Of a DNA stretch of 11,332 nt, positions 1 through 7,995 are shown piece by piece; positions within the stretch are counted from its first letter, which is position 1, and each line of letters opens with the position of its first letter. This DNA is from Xanthobacteraceae bacterium. GTDB taxonomy: Bacteria; Pseudomonadota; Alphaproteobacteria; Rhizobiales; Xanthobacteraceae. Under the pieces are notes generated by a model. It did no database searches, was not told the origin of the DNA, and saw only the letters and a program-made list of their open reading frames with translations. Where the stretch lies: contig JASHWN010000132.1 of the NCBI GenBank assembly GCA_030044035.1, forward strand, positions 1 through 11,332, given 5' to 3'. The position numbers and the translations under genes were made by a program.

Positions 1-670
1 CGGCGAGCCGCTTCGGCAGCGGCGCCGCCATCGAGTAGGTGAACTGCACGAAAGGCCCTCCCGGCAGCATCAGATCGAAGGCGTCGCGTATCAGCCGCAC
101 GCGCTCCCGGATCGGCTTGGTGACGAGCGGCAGGCCGGAGACCACCGCGGCCGCCGGCTGCAGCAGCAGGCTGGCAAGAAGCCGGCGCAAGCTGTACGCG
201 TCGCCCTGCACGAGCGTGGCTTCGGGAAAGCGTGAGTGCAGAATCCGACAAAACGTCGAATTGAATTCGACCAGCACGAGACGCGACGGCGCCACGCCCG
301 CTTCGACCAGCGCCTCCGTCACCGGACCGGTGCCCGGACCAAGCTCCACGACCGGACCTTCACTGTCCGGATCGACGTAGCGCGCCATGGCGCGAGCAAG
401 AATTCTTCCGGACGGCGTGACGGCGCCAATGGTCAGCGGCCGCTCGATCCAGGAGCGAATGAAGCGCACTTCGTCATCGAGCCGAATGCCCTTGTTGCGC
501 TCGAACTGCCGGATCTGGTCTTCGATTTTTTTGCCGATGTCGTCGCGCTTTTGCTCGAACAGCCGGATTTGGCGGTCGATCTTGCGTTCGATCAGATACT
601 TCCTGGCCTCAAGGAGGCGAATCTGCCGCTCGATCTTGCGTTCGAATTTTTGCAGGGCGGGCAGAGGCAT
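1..670 (-). CDS. pmtA: Phospholipid N-methyltransferase PmtA, Rhodobacter type (3' end cut by window edge)
   Basis: Likely transfers methyl groups from S-adenosylmethionine to phosphatidylethanolamine, towards phosphatidylcholine, at the inner face of the cytoplasmic membrane. I translated this frame by hand: 223 codons are visible from the ATG at 668-670 and it runs off the left edge without a stop. An in-frame TAG lies three codons upstream, and AGGA sits four bases before the ATG, which fixes the start. Residues 67-100 (EVRFIRSWIERPLTIGAVTP...) and the SAM-binding motif VELGPGTGPVTEAL (108-121) are typical of the family, as is SGLPLVTKP (178-186). The first 60 residues are unusual: highly charged, predicted helical, with three units repeating exactly every 18 residues. 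It lies 63 bp after dnaJ on the same strand, so it is probably in the same transcript. Placement of pmtA after dnaKJ is, as I recall, also seen in Bradyrhizobium. A general rRNA-dimethylase-like methyltransferase is the alternative, but less likely. Confidence 0.85.
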   Translation of the reverse strand, partial: MPLPALQKFERKIERQIRLLEARKYLIERKIDRQIRLFEQKRDDIGKKIEDQIRQFERNKGIRLDDEVRFIRSWIERPLTIGAVTPSGRILARAMARYVDPDSEGPVVELGPGTGPVTEALVEAGVAPSRLVLVEFNSTFCRILHSRFPEATLVQGDAYSLRRLLASLLLQPAAAVVSGLPLVTKPIRERVRLIRDAFDLMLPGGPFVQFTYSMAAPLPKRLA

Positions 671-689
671 CGCATCCTACACGACAAAA

Positions 690-722
690 CTTTGCCATTT
701 TTAGAACATCTGCAGGGCAAAG
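690..722 (-). other. Weak inverted repeat in the dnaJ-pmtA gap
   Basis: A perfect 7-bp inverted repeat (CTTTGCC / GGCAAAG at 716-722 and 690-696) encloses a 19-base loop and is followed, reading the minus strand, by TTTTG. It could be a mild attenuator or processing site between dnaJ and pmtA. The stem is short and AT-rich, so a true terminator is doubtful. Confidence 0.25.
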
Positions 723-733
723 GCCAGACGGCG

Positions 734-1867
734 TCAGGCCGAACCCGCGCGGCCGCCGAGAAATTCCTTCACTTTGCCAAAGAACCCGGAGGATTCCGGT
801 TGCGTCACCGTGGACGACAGCCGGTCGAACTCGGCCAACAGTTCGCGCTGCTTTTTGGTGAGGCTCTGCGGCGTTTCCACCACGATCTGCACGTACATGT
901 CGCCGCTCTGGCGGGCGCGCAGCACCGGCATGCCCTTGCCTTGCAGCCGGAAGCGTTGGCCGGATTGCGTGCCTTCCGGTACTTTGACGCGCGTCTTGCC
1001 GCCGTCGATGGTCGGAACCTCGAACTCGCCGCCCATGGCGGCGGTCACCATGGTGACCGGCACGCGGCAATGCAGATCGGCCCCTTCGCGTTGAAAGAAC
1101 GGATGCGTGCCGATCGAGAGGAAAATATAGAGTTCGCCCGGCGGGCCGCCGCGGACGCCCGCCTCGCCCTCGCCGGCAAGGCGAATCCGGGTGCCGTCCT
1201 CGACGCCCGGCGGAATATTCACCGATAGTGTGCGCTCGCGGGTGACGCGGCCGGAGCCGGCGCACGAACCGCACGGGCTGTCGATGACCTGGCCGCGGCC
1301 CTGACAGTTCGGGCAGGTGCGTTCCAAAGTGAAGAAGCCCTGGGCGTGACGAACCTTGCCGTGACCGGCGCACATCGAGCAGGTCTTGGGCTTGGTGCCG
1401 GGCTTCGCGCCGGAGCCAGAGCACGCCTCGCAGGTGACCGACGTCGGGATGCGGATCTGCGCACCTTTGCCGCTGTAAGCCTCCTGCAGCGAAATTTCCA
1501 TGTTGTAACGCAGGTCGGCGCCACGCTCGCGACCTGAGCTACGGCCGCGGCGGCCGCCCATGCCGAACAGATCGTCGAAAATATCCGAGAACGTGGTGGC
1601 GAAATCCGCACCGAAGCCTGCCGCGGCGCCGCCCATGCCGTGCTCAAAGGCAGCATGGCCGAAGCGGTCGTAGGCGGCGCGCTTGTCGGGGTCTTTGAGG
1701 ACCTCGTAGGCCTCGTTGATCTCCTTGAAGCGGATCTCCGCTTGCTTGTCCCCCGGATTGCGATCCGGATGGCACACCATCGCCTGTTTGCGGAAAGCCG
1801 CTTTAATATCGGTCTCGCTCGCGGTGCGCTCGACTGCGAGGGATTCATAATAGCAGCGCTTGGCCAT
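734..1867 (-). CDS. dnaJ: Chaperone DnaJ (Hsp40 co-chaperone)
   Basis: Cytosolic co-chaperone that delivers unfolded clients to DnaK and stimulates its ATPase. The protein is 377 aa, the usual length. It has an N-terminal J-domain with HPD at residues 33-35, then a short G/F-rich stretch with [13 protein letters not shown] (93-105). Next comes a zinc-binding region with all four CxxCxGxG motifs (146-153, 163-170, 185-192, 199-206), then the C-terminal client-binding and dimerisation domains. I placed the start at the ATG at 1865-1867 (MAKRCYYE), which has AGGGGA six bases upstream. The open frame extends 20 codons further up, but those codons have no family similarity. It follows dnaK on the same strand after 211 bp and precedes pmtA. 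It may be served by the dnaK promoter and perhaps by its own weaker one. No missing key residues were seen. Confidence 0.97.
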   Translation of the reverse strand: MAKRCYYESLAVERTASETDIKAAFRKQAMVCHPDRNPGDKQAEIRFKEINEAYEVLKDPDKRAAYDRFGHAAFEHGMGGAAAGFGADFATTFSDIFDDLFGMGGRRGRSSGRERGADLRYNMEISLQEAYSGKGAQIRIPTSVTCEACSGSGAKPGTKPKTCSMCAGHGKVRHAQGFFTLERTCPNCQGRGQVIDSPCGSCAGSGRVTRERTLSVNIPPGVEDGTRIRLAGEGEAGVRGGPPGELYIFLSIGTHPFFQREGADLHCRVPVTMVTAAMGGEFEVPTIDGGKTRVKVPEGTQSGQRFRLQGKGMPVLRARQSGDMYVQIVVETPQSLTKKQRELLAEFDRLSSTVTQPESSGFFGKVKEFLGGRAGSA

Positions 1868-1886
1868 CGCCGTTCCCCTAGGCGAA

Positions 1887-1914
1887 ATACATGTGGGAAG
1901 CGATTTGGCGCAAG
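1887..1914 (-). promoter_or_regulatory. Possible weak RpoH-type promoter ahead of dnaJ
   Basis: Reading the minus strand, CTTG (1914-1911) is followed after 17 bases by CATGTAT (1893-1887). Against the alphaproteobacterial heat-shock consensus CTTG-N17/18-CYTATNT, the -35 is perfect and the -10 matches four of six fixed positions. The predicted transcript start would fall just before the dnaJ Shine-Dalgarno sequence. This is clearly weaker than the dnaK site and may be chance. Confidence 0.28.
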
Positions 1915-1927
1915 CAAAGTATCTCAC

Positions 1928-1951
1928 CTCCCCTGATGCGGATCAGGAGAG
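1928..1951 (-). other. Small stem-loop in the dnaK-dnaJ gap
   Basis: CCTGAT (1932-1937) pairs with ATCAGG (1942-1947) around a GCGG loop. CTC/GAG extends the stem beyond one mismatch. It lies in the transcribed dnaK-dnaJ spacer, has no T-run after it, and may affect mRNA processing. Confidence 0.3.
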
Positions 1952-1987
1952 GGCATAGCGGAAAAATGTCTGAAATCGCGAGATTCA

Positions 1988-2037
1988 CTCCCCCCTCCCG
2001 ACCGCTCCGCGGTCGGCCTCCCCCGCTTGGGGGGAGG
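1988..2037. repeat. REP-like intergenic palindromic element between dnaK and dnaJ
   Basis: Two adjacent perfect palindromes lie here. The first is CCGACCGC-TCC-GCGGTCGG (1998-2016; 8-bp stem, 3-base loop). The second is CCTCCCCC-GCTTG-GGGGGAGG (2017-2037; 8-bp stem, 5-base loop). The left flank CTCCCCCC (1988-1995) could instead pair with GGGGGGAG (2029-2036), enclosing the first hairpin, so two mutually exclusive folds are possible. The arrangement resembles dispersed CTCCCCC.../...GGGGGAG intergenic elements common in Hyphomicrobiales genomes. Whether this one is repeated elsewhere cannot be seen from a single window. Its place in the spacer suggests a role in the relative amounts of dnaK and dnaJ mRNA, by inference only. 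Confidence 0.65.
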
Positions 2038-2078
2038 CGAACCGTGTGAAAGACCTGCACATCAGGAGCGAGTGCGCT

Positions 2079-3995
<1,917 letters not shown>

Positions 3996-4106
3996 GGTTG
4001 TTAATCCTCTCTTTCTCGGCAGGTCGGGCAGGCCCAAAGGCGCCCTAAGTCCGACCCCCGCATAGCCTCACATCGCCCGGCACATCCGGACGATTTCCCT
4101 TGGCTC

Positions 4107-4134
4107 ATATAGGAGGGCGGCAACGGCCCGCAAG
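4107..4134 (-). promoter_or_regulatory. RpoH (sigma-32) heat-shock promoter of dnaK
   Basis: On the minus strand, CTTG (4134-4131) is followed by exactly 17 bases and CCTATAT (4113-4107). This is a full match to the alphaproteobacterial heat-shock consensus CTTG-N17/18-CYTATNT. The predicted transcript start near 4100 gives dnaK a leader of about 105 nt. The position, orientation and downstream chaperone gene all agree. Confidence 0.85.
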
Positions 4135-4250
4135 GCAGAAATGCCGATGGACAGCCGCTCCGTTCGCCAAACGGGCATGCGGATCGGGCGCGCGACCCAA
4201 TTGCCCACCGGACCGCGATGTCGCCGCGAACGACGCGGCTATCGGCCCGC

Positions 4251-4321
4251 GGCTAGCGTCCAATTGAGGCTCTCTTAACGGTGTCGCGCAGAGCCCGGCA
4301 GCAGCAGCTGCGACGCTAGCC
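4251..4321. repeat. 10-bp inverted repeat with nested smaller repeats
   Basis: GGCTAGCGTC (4251-4260) is perfectly complementary to GACGCTAGCC (4312-4321), separated by 51 bases. Inside it, GGCTCT (4268-4273) faces AGAGCC (4290-4295) across 16 bases, and there is a self-complementary GCAGCTGC. It could be an RNA structure in the flavoprotein leader or a protein-binding site between the divergent genes. Function unknown; chance is possible in GC-rich DNA. Confidence 0.45.
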
Positions 4322-4416
4322 CCCGATTAAGAAAATCCTGCCACGCCTCATGCGGGCGACCGGCGCCGGACAACGGCTGAAAGGCTTTCCGCGCGAGCGC
4401 CGCCAGGGGAGACGTG

Positions 4417-4500
4417 ATGCCCACTCGGACTGATGCCTCCGTGGCCGCGCCCGCGCCGCTCCTGCATCGTGCCCGGCGTACGCTCGGAGCCGCGCCGTGA
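4417..4500 (+). CDS. Possible 27-codon leader ORF coupled to the flavoprotein gene
   Basis: A short ORF begins with ATG at 4417, five bases after a strong Shine-Dalgarno sequence AGGGGAG (4405-4411), and ends at TGA 4498-4500. The stop overlaps the GTG start of the next gene as GTGA, a classical arrangement for translational coupling. The peptide (starts MPTRTDAS, ends TLGAAP) is rich in Ala, Arg and Pro. It shows no recognisable domain and no obvious run of a regulatory amino acid. It may be a real small protein, a translated leader that sets expression of the flavoprotein, or an artefact. The flavoprotein also has its own GGAG site, so coupling is not strictly needed. Confidence 0.4.
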   Translation: MPTRTDASVAAPAPLLHRARRTLGAAP

Positions 4501-6002
4501 ACGACGTCGAAGTGTTCGTGATCGGCGCCGGGCCCGCCGGATTGACGGCCGCCTATTGCCTAAGCAAACAAGGACATTCCGCCCTCGTCATCGAGCGCGA
4601 CCCGGTCTATGTGGGCGGCATCAGCCGCACGGTTCGCTACAACGGGTTCCACTTCGATATCGGCGGCCACCGCTTCTTCTCGAAATCGAAGGAAGTCGTC
4701 GCGCTGTGGCGCGAAATATTGCCTGACGACTTCATCGCCAGGCCGCGCCTGTCGCGCATCTACTACGACGGCAAATTCTTCTCCTACCCGCTGAAAGCCT
4801 TCGAGGCGCTGCGAAAGCTCGGCGTCATCACCAGCACGGTCTGTATGGCTTCTTACGCCTACGCCAAGCTTTTCCCCATCGCGCCGGCGCGCACGCTGCA
4901 TGACTGGGTGCGCAACCAGTTCGGCGAGCGGCTGTTCCAGATCTTCTTCAAGACCTATACCGAGAAAGTTTGGGGCATGTCGTGCGACGAGATCTCGGCC
5001 GATTGGGCGGCGCAGCGCATCAAGGGCCTCGATCTCATCACGGCCGTCCTCAACGGAGTGAGGCGGTCGCTGCGCCTTGCCGGGGGCGCCAAGGCGAACG
5101 GCGAGCCGGTCAAGACCTTGATCGAGAGCTTTCAGTACCCCCGCATGGGGCCGGGCATGATGTGGGAGGCCGCCGCCCGCAAGATCGCCGCACTGGGCGG
5201 GCGCATCCTCATGGGCCGCGAACTCCTCGCGCTCGAATTCGACGCGGCGCGCAATCTCTGGCGCATCGATGTCGCGACAGCGTCCGGCGACCGCGAAGCC
5301 TATACGGCGCGCCACGTCGTCAGCTCGGCGCCGCTGCGCGAATTGATGAGCCGATTGAAGCCCGCGCCGATCTCGCTTCTGCACGCGCGCGCGCTGCGCT
5401 ACCGGGATTTTCTGACCGTGGCGCTGATGGTGCGCAAGGCGGAGCTGTTTCCGGACAACTGGATCTACATTCACGACCCGAGCGTGAAGGTCGGGCGCGT
5501 GCAGAATTTCCGGTCCTGGTCGCCCGAAATGGTGCCGGACGGCATGAGCTGCCTCGGCCTCGAATATTTTTGCTTCGAAGGCGACGGGCTGTGGACCGCA
5601 TCGGACGCCGATCTGATTGCGCTGGCCAAAAGCGAGGCGGCGCAGATCGGGCTCATTCGCGCCGAAGACGTGGTCGATGCCTGCGTGGTGCGCCAAGCCA
5701 AGGCCTATCCGGTCTACGACGAAGGCTATCGCGACAACGTCGCCGCCATACGCCTCGACCTCGAGACCGCTTATCCGCGTCTGCACGTGATCGGCCGCAA
5801 CGGCATGCACCGCTACAACAACCAGGACCACGCGATGATGACCGGCATGCTCGCGGCACGGAATATCGTCGCCGGCGAGAGACTCTACGATTTGTGGAAC
5901 GTCAACGAGGACGCCGAATATCACGAGGCCGGCGAGGCCGGCATCCGCGCGGCGCTCGACAGCGTGCGGCTGGTGCCGGAGAAAGCTACGCGCGCGGCCT
6001 GA
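4497..6002 (+). CDS. FAD-dependent oxidoreductase, UDP-galactopyranose mutase-like / HemY-like
   Basis: A 501-aa flavoprotein. The N-terminus has a Rossmann fold with VIGAGPAGLTAAY (8-20), an acidic ribose-binding residue E33 (LVIERD) and the second FAD motif GGISRT (40-45). Segments resembling UDP-galactopyranose mutase (Glf) include DIGGHRFF (54-61), RIYYDGKFFSYPL (87-99) and FKTYTEKVWGMSCDEI (151-166). The C-terminal FAD contact region is GRNGMHRYNNQDHAM (433-447). Glf itself is usually nearer 370-400 aa, so this is probably a longer relative of unassigned reaction. It is often annotated broadly as protoporphyrinogen oxidase, which I do not support here because haem genes are absent. The start is GTG at 4497 with GGAG seven bases upstream; an in-frame TGA at 4431 and the lack of a better start support it. 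It is cytosolic, with no signal peptide. It ends exactly against the convergent glycosyltransferase gene, hinting at, but not proving, a shared role in sugar or lipid-linked glycan metabolism. Confidence 0.8.
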   Translation: MNDVEVFVIGAGPAGLTAAYCLSKQGHSALVIERDPVYVGGISRTVRYNGFHFDIGGHRFFSKSKEVVALWREILPDDFIARPRLSRIYYDGKFFSYPLKAFEALRKLGVITSTVCMASYAYAKLFPIAPARTLHDWVRNQFGERLFQIFFKTYTEKVWGMSCDEISADWAAQRIKGLDLITAVLNGVRRSLRLAGGAKANGEPVKTLIESFQYPRMGPGMMWEAAARKIAALGGRILMGRELLALEFDAARNLWRIDVATASGDREAYTARHVVSSAPLRELMSRLKPAPISLLHARALRYRDFLTVALMVRKAELFPDNWIYIHDPSVKVGRVQNFRSWSPEMVPDGMSCLGLEYFCFEGDGLWTASDADLIALAKSEAAQIGLIRAEDVVDACVVRQAKAYPVYDEGYRDNVAAIRLDLETAYPRLHVIGRNGMHRYNNQDHAMMTGMLAARNIVAGERLYDLWNVNEDAEYHEAGEAGIRAALDSVRLVPEKATRAA

Positions 6003-7265
6003 TCACGCTGCGCCGGCCGCCGCCTCGCTGGGCGCCGGCTTCGCGGCCTCGGCCCCGGCATGGGCGAGGCGCCAGATCAGCCGACAGGCGAACGCAATCA
6101 GCACCATCGGCGCCAGCGGAATGAACACGGCGCCGGCGAGCATCATGGCGACCGGCAGCGTCCACACCGCAATCAAGAGCCAATGGTCCGCCACGGTGTT
6201 GTCGGTGCGCCCGCGCATGAGCGCGACGGCGAATCCCAGAACCACCATGTCGTAGTTGAGAATGTACGGCGTCACCAGAAAGGTCGCGGTGATCAGCAGC
6301 GAAAGCGCAAGGGCGCGGTCGCGGCGCTTCCAGAATGTCCACACGACCGCCGCGACCGCGATTACCGCGACAACGCCCTGCATCGCCCAGGCAAGCCCTT
6401 CCGGCAGGTGCAAGAGGCGCGCGCCGTAAAACACCGACGCCACCATGACCATCAGCAATCCCTCGCCGTGAGCCGTCAACCATTGCTGCTGCGGCACCAC
6501 CTTGTGCCAGAATGCGAGCCACACGTCGGGACCGAACAGCAATGCGGTTGCGGCCACCAGGCATGCGGCAGTCGCCAGCGCCGCGGCGATCGTCAGCCAC
6601 CGGCGCTCGAGCAACAGGACCACGGGCAGCAGTAGCCCGAGTTGCGGCTTGATCGTCAGAATGCCGAACAAGACCCCCGCGAGCACTGGCCGGCGGTCGA
6701 GGCATAAGAGGCCGCCGATCAGAAGCGCTGCCGTGTAGAAGCCGTTCTGACCGAAGAAGATGCACACCGCGACGCCCGGCGCGACGGCGAGGAAGAGAAG
6801 CTGGTCGCGCCGAACGGCGCCCGAACAGGCGAACAGATAGAGCGCTATGCCGAGCGCACACCAGGCGACATAGGCCGGCAAATACGAAATGAGGCCGAAC
6901 GGCCAGATGAACAACAGCACGTGCGGCGGGTAGGACCAGTAATGTTCGGGGTAGAGCGTGCCGAGCAGTTGCCGCAAGGCGGCGTTATAGGCCTGCGCGT
7001 CGAACCAAGCCGCCGGGCCGCCATCGAATACCGAGCGCGCACCCATCCAGGTGTTGAGAAAATCGCGCCCGAGCACGAAATTCGTGTGATCGACCCACGG
7101 CCGCAGCGTCGGCGGCAGGCCGGCGATGGCCAGATAGGCAATCTCGAGCGTCACGAAGAAGACGGCGGCGCCGACCGTCCATTTGGCGTAAAGCTCGTCT
7201 GCCGGGGTTTGGCCGGGGGCCGCGGCTTGCGCCACAATCCCGTCGTGCATGGAGCGCAGAGACAT
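6003..7265 (-). CDS. GT87 / DUF2029-family integral membrane glycosyltransferase
   Basis: A 420-aa polytopic inner-membrane protein with about nine or ten hydrophobic segments. Family hallmarks are GRDFLNTWMGARSVFDGG (66-83), YWSYPPHVLLFIWPFG (109-124), FFGQNGFYTAALL (170-182) and the DRRPVLAGVLFGILTIKPQLG run (from 190). Such GT-C proteins use polyprenyl-phosphate sugars as donors on the outer face of the membrane. D68 in the first large loop is the likely catalytic acid by analogy with mycobacterial PimE. Donor and acceptor are unknown. The start is uncertain: ATG 7265 has no clear Shine-Dalgarno sequence, and a second ATG five codons later (7250) is equally weak. The stop directly abuts the flavoprotein stop. 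Only 33 bp separates it from the divergent alkB gene, so promoters must overlap coding sequence. Confidence 0.85.
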   Translation of the reverse strand: MSLRSMHDGIVAQAAAPGQTPADELYAKWTVGAAVFFVTLEIAYLAIAGLPPTLRPWVDHTNFVLGRDFLNTWMGARSVFDGGPAAWFDAQAYNAALRQLLGTLYPEHYWSYPPHVLLFIWPFGLISYLPAYVAWCALGIALYLFACSGAVRRDQLLFLAVAPGVAVCIFFGQNGFYTAALLIGGLLCLDRRPVLAGVLFGILTIKPQLGLLLPVVLLLERRWLTIAAALATAACLVAATALLFGPDVWLAFWHKVVPQQQWLTAHGEGLLMVMVASVFYGARLLHLPEGLAWAMQGVVAVIAVAAVVWTFWKRRDRALALSLLITATFLVTPYILNYDMVVLGFAVALMRGRTDNTVADHWLLIAVWTLPVAMMLAGAVFIPLAPMVLIAFACRLIWRLAHAGAEAAKPAPSEAAAGAA

Positions 7266-7298
7266 GCGGCGACGGTGTCGCGCACTGGTAAAAATCCG

Positions 7299-7982
7299 AT
7301 GAAGCCCAACGTCCAGCAGATCCCCGCTGCTACGGCGCTCGCAGCCGCCGCTGCGGTGAGCGGGCTTCGCCTCTGCCCCGGCTATTTGGACCGTAGCCGG
7401 CAGAATGAGCTTCTCGCCGCGCTACGCGAGGTCCTTGCGGTAGCGCCCTTGTTCACGCCGCGCATGCCCGTATCCGGGCGGCCGTTTACCGTGCGCATGT
7501 CCAATTGCGGACCGCTGGGCTGGGTCTCGGATGTCAACGGCTATCGCTATGCACCGGCGCACCCCGAAACCGGGCGGCCGTGGCCGAGCATTCCCGCGAT
7601 ACTGCTCGAGGCATGGCAAGAGCTTGGCTTCTATCCGCATCCGCCGGAAGCGTGCCTGATCAACTTCTACGGTCCGGCCGCCAAAATGGGCCTGCATCAG
7701 GACCGCGACGAGCAGGATTTCGACGCTCCCGTGGTTTCGCTCTCGCTGGGCGATTCATGCCTGTTTCGTATCGGCGGTCGCAGACGCAACGATCCAACGC
7801 ATTCGTTCCGCCTGCATTCGGGCGACGCAGTGATTTTGGGCGGCGGCGCGCGGCTTGCATTTCACGGCGTCGACCGCATTCTGCCGGGAACCTCGACCCT
7901 GCTCGCCGAAGGCGGCCGGTTCAATTTGACGCTGCGGCGCGTGACGCGTCCGGATTCTCAGAACATCGGGCTTTCTGCGTGA
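7299..7982 (+). CDS. alkB: AlkB-type Fe(II)/2-oxoglutarate-dependent DNA-repair dioxygenase
   Basis: Probably repairs N1-methyladenine and N3-methylcytosine by oxidative demethylation. The 227-aa protein carries the full active site: iron ligands H133 and D135 (LHQDRDEQDF) and H189 (AFHGVDR), and the 2-oxoglutarate-binding arginines R207 and R213 (RFNLTLRR). Nucleotide-lid and substrate residues resemble E. coli AlkB (PLFTPRMP, MSNCGPLGWVSD, GYRY). I chose the ATG at 7299-7301. The frame is open much further upstream, but that part runs antisense to the glycosyltransferase gene. There is no strong Shine-Dalgarno sequence, and a GTG at 7356, just before the conserved LCPGYLD segment, is a possible alternative. 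The next gene follows after 13 bp, so the two are probably one transcript. No Ada box or SOS box was noticed upstream. Confidence 0.93.
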   Translation: MKPNVQQIPAATALAAAAAVSGLRLCPGYLDRSRQNELLAALREVLAVAPLFTPRMPVSGRPFTVRMSNCGPLGWVSDVNGYRYAPAHPETGRPWPSIPAILLEAWQELGFYPHPPEACLINFYGPAAKMGLHQDRDEQDFDAPVVSLSLGDSCLFRIGGRRRNDPTHSFRLHSGDAVILGGGARLAFHGVDRILPGTSTLLAEGGRFNLTLRRVTRPDSQNIGLSA

Positions 7983-7995
7983 CCGAAGGGACAGC

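Larger units (their letters stand above)
3996..4416. other. Intergenic region: dnaK leader and promoter, then a non-coding stretch
   Basis: This 421-bp stretch separates the divergent dnaK and flavoprotein genes. Positions 3996 to about 4100 form the predicted dnaK 5' leader, GC-rich with no structure I can assign with confidence. The RpoH-type promoter follows at 4107-4134. From 4135 to 4416 I see no convincing gene. A 45-codon ORF at 4141-4278 has no Shine-Dalgarno sequence and an arginine-rich composition typical of chance GC-rich frames. The stretch carries a 10-bp inverted repeat (4251-4260 / 4312-4321) with smaller nested ones. No clear sigma-70 promoter for the flavoprotein was recognised, although one must lie here or further upstream. 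Confidence 0.6.

Noticed and set aside
236..1228. A 330-codon plus-strand open frame across pmtA and dnaJ
   Set aside because: It crosses two well-supported genes on the opposite strand and shows no recognisable domain.
1878..2060. A 60-codon minus-strand ORF in the dnaK-dnaJ spacer
   Set aside because: It reads through the palindromic element, has no Shine-Dalgarno sequence and no sensible composition.
3996..4100. ROSE-type RNA thermometer in the dnaK leader
   Set aside because: The Shine-Dalgarno sequence lies in an AT-rich context with no pairing partner typical of ROSE elements; the RpoH promoter already explains heat control.
4141..4278. A 45-codon plus-strand ORF upstream of the flavoprotein
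   Set aside because: No ribosome-binding site, Arg-rich composition typical of random GC-rich frames, and no similarity I can see.
4560..5924. A 454-codon minus-strand open frame inside the flavoprotein gene
   Set aside because: Antisense shadow of a gene with clear FAD motifs; its His/Val/Arg-rich composition and lack of motifs argue against coding.
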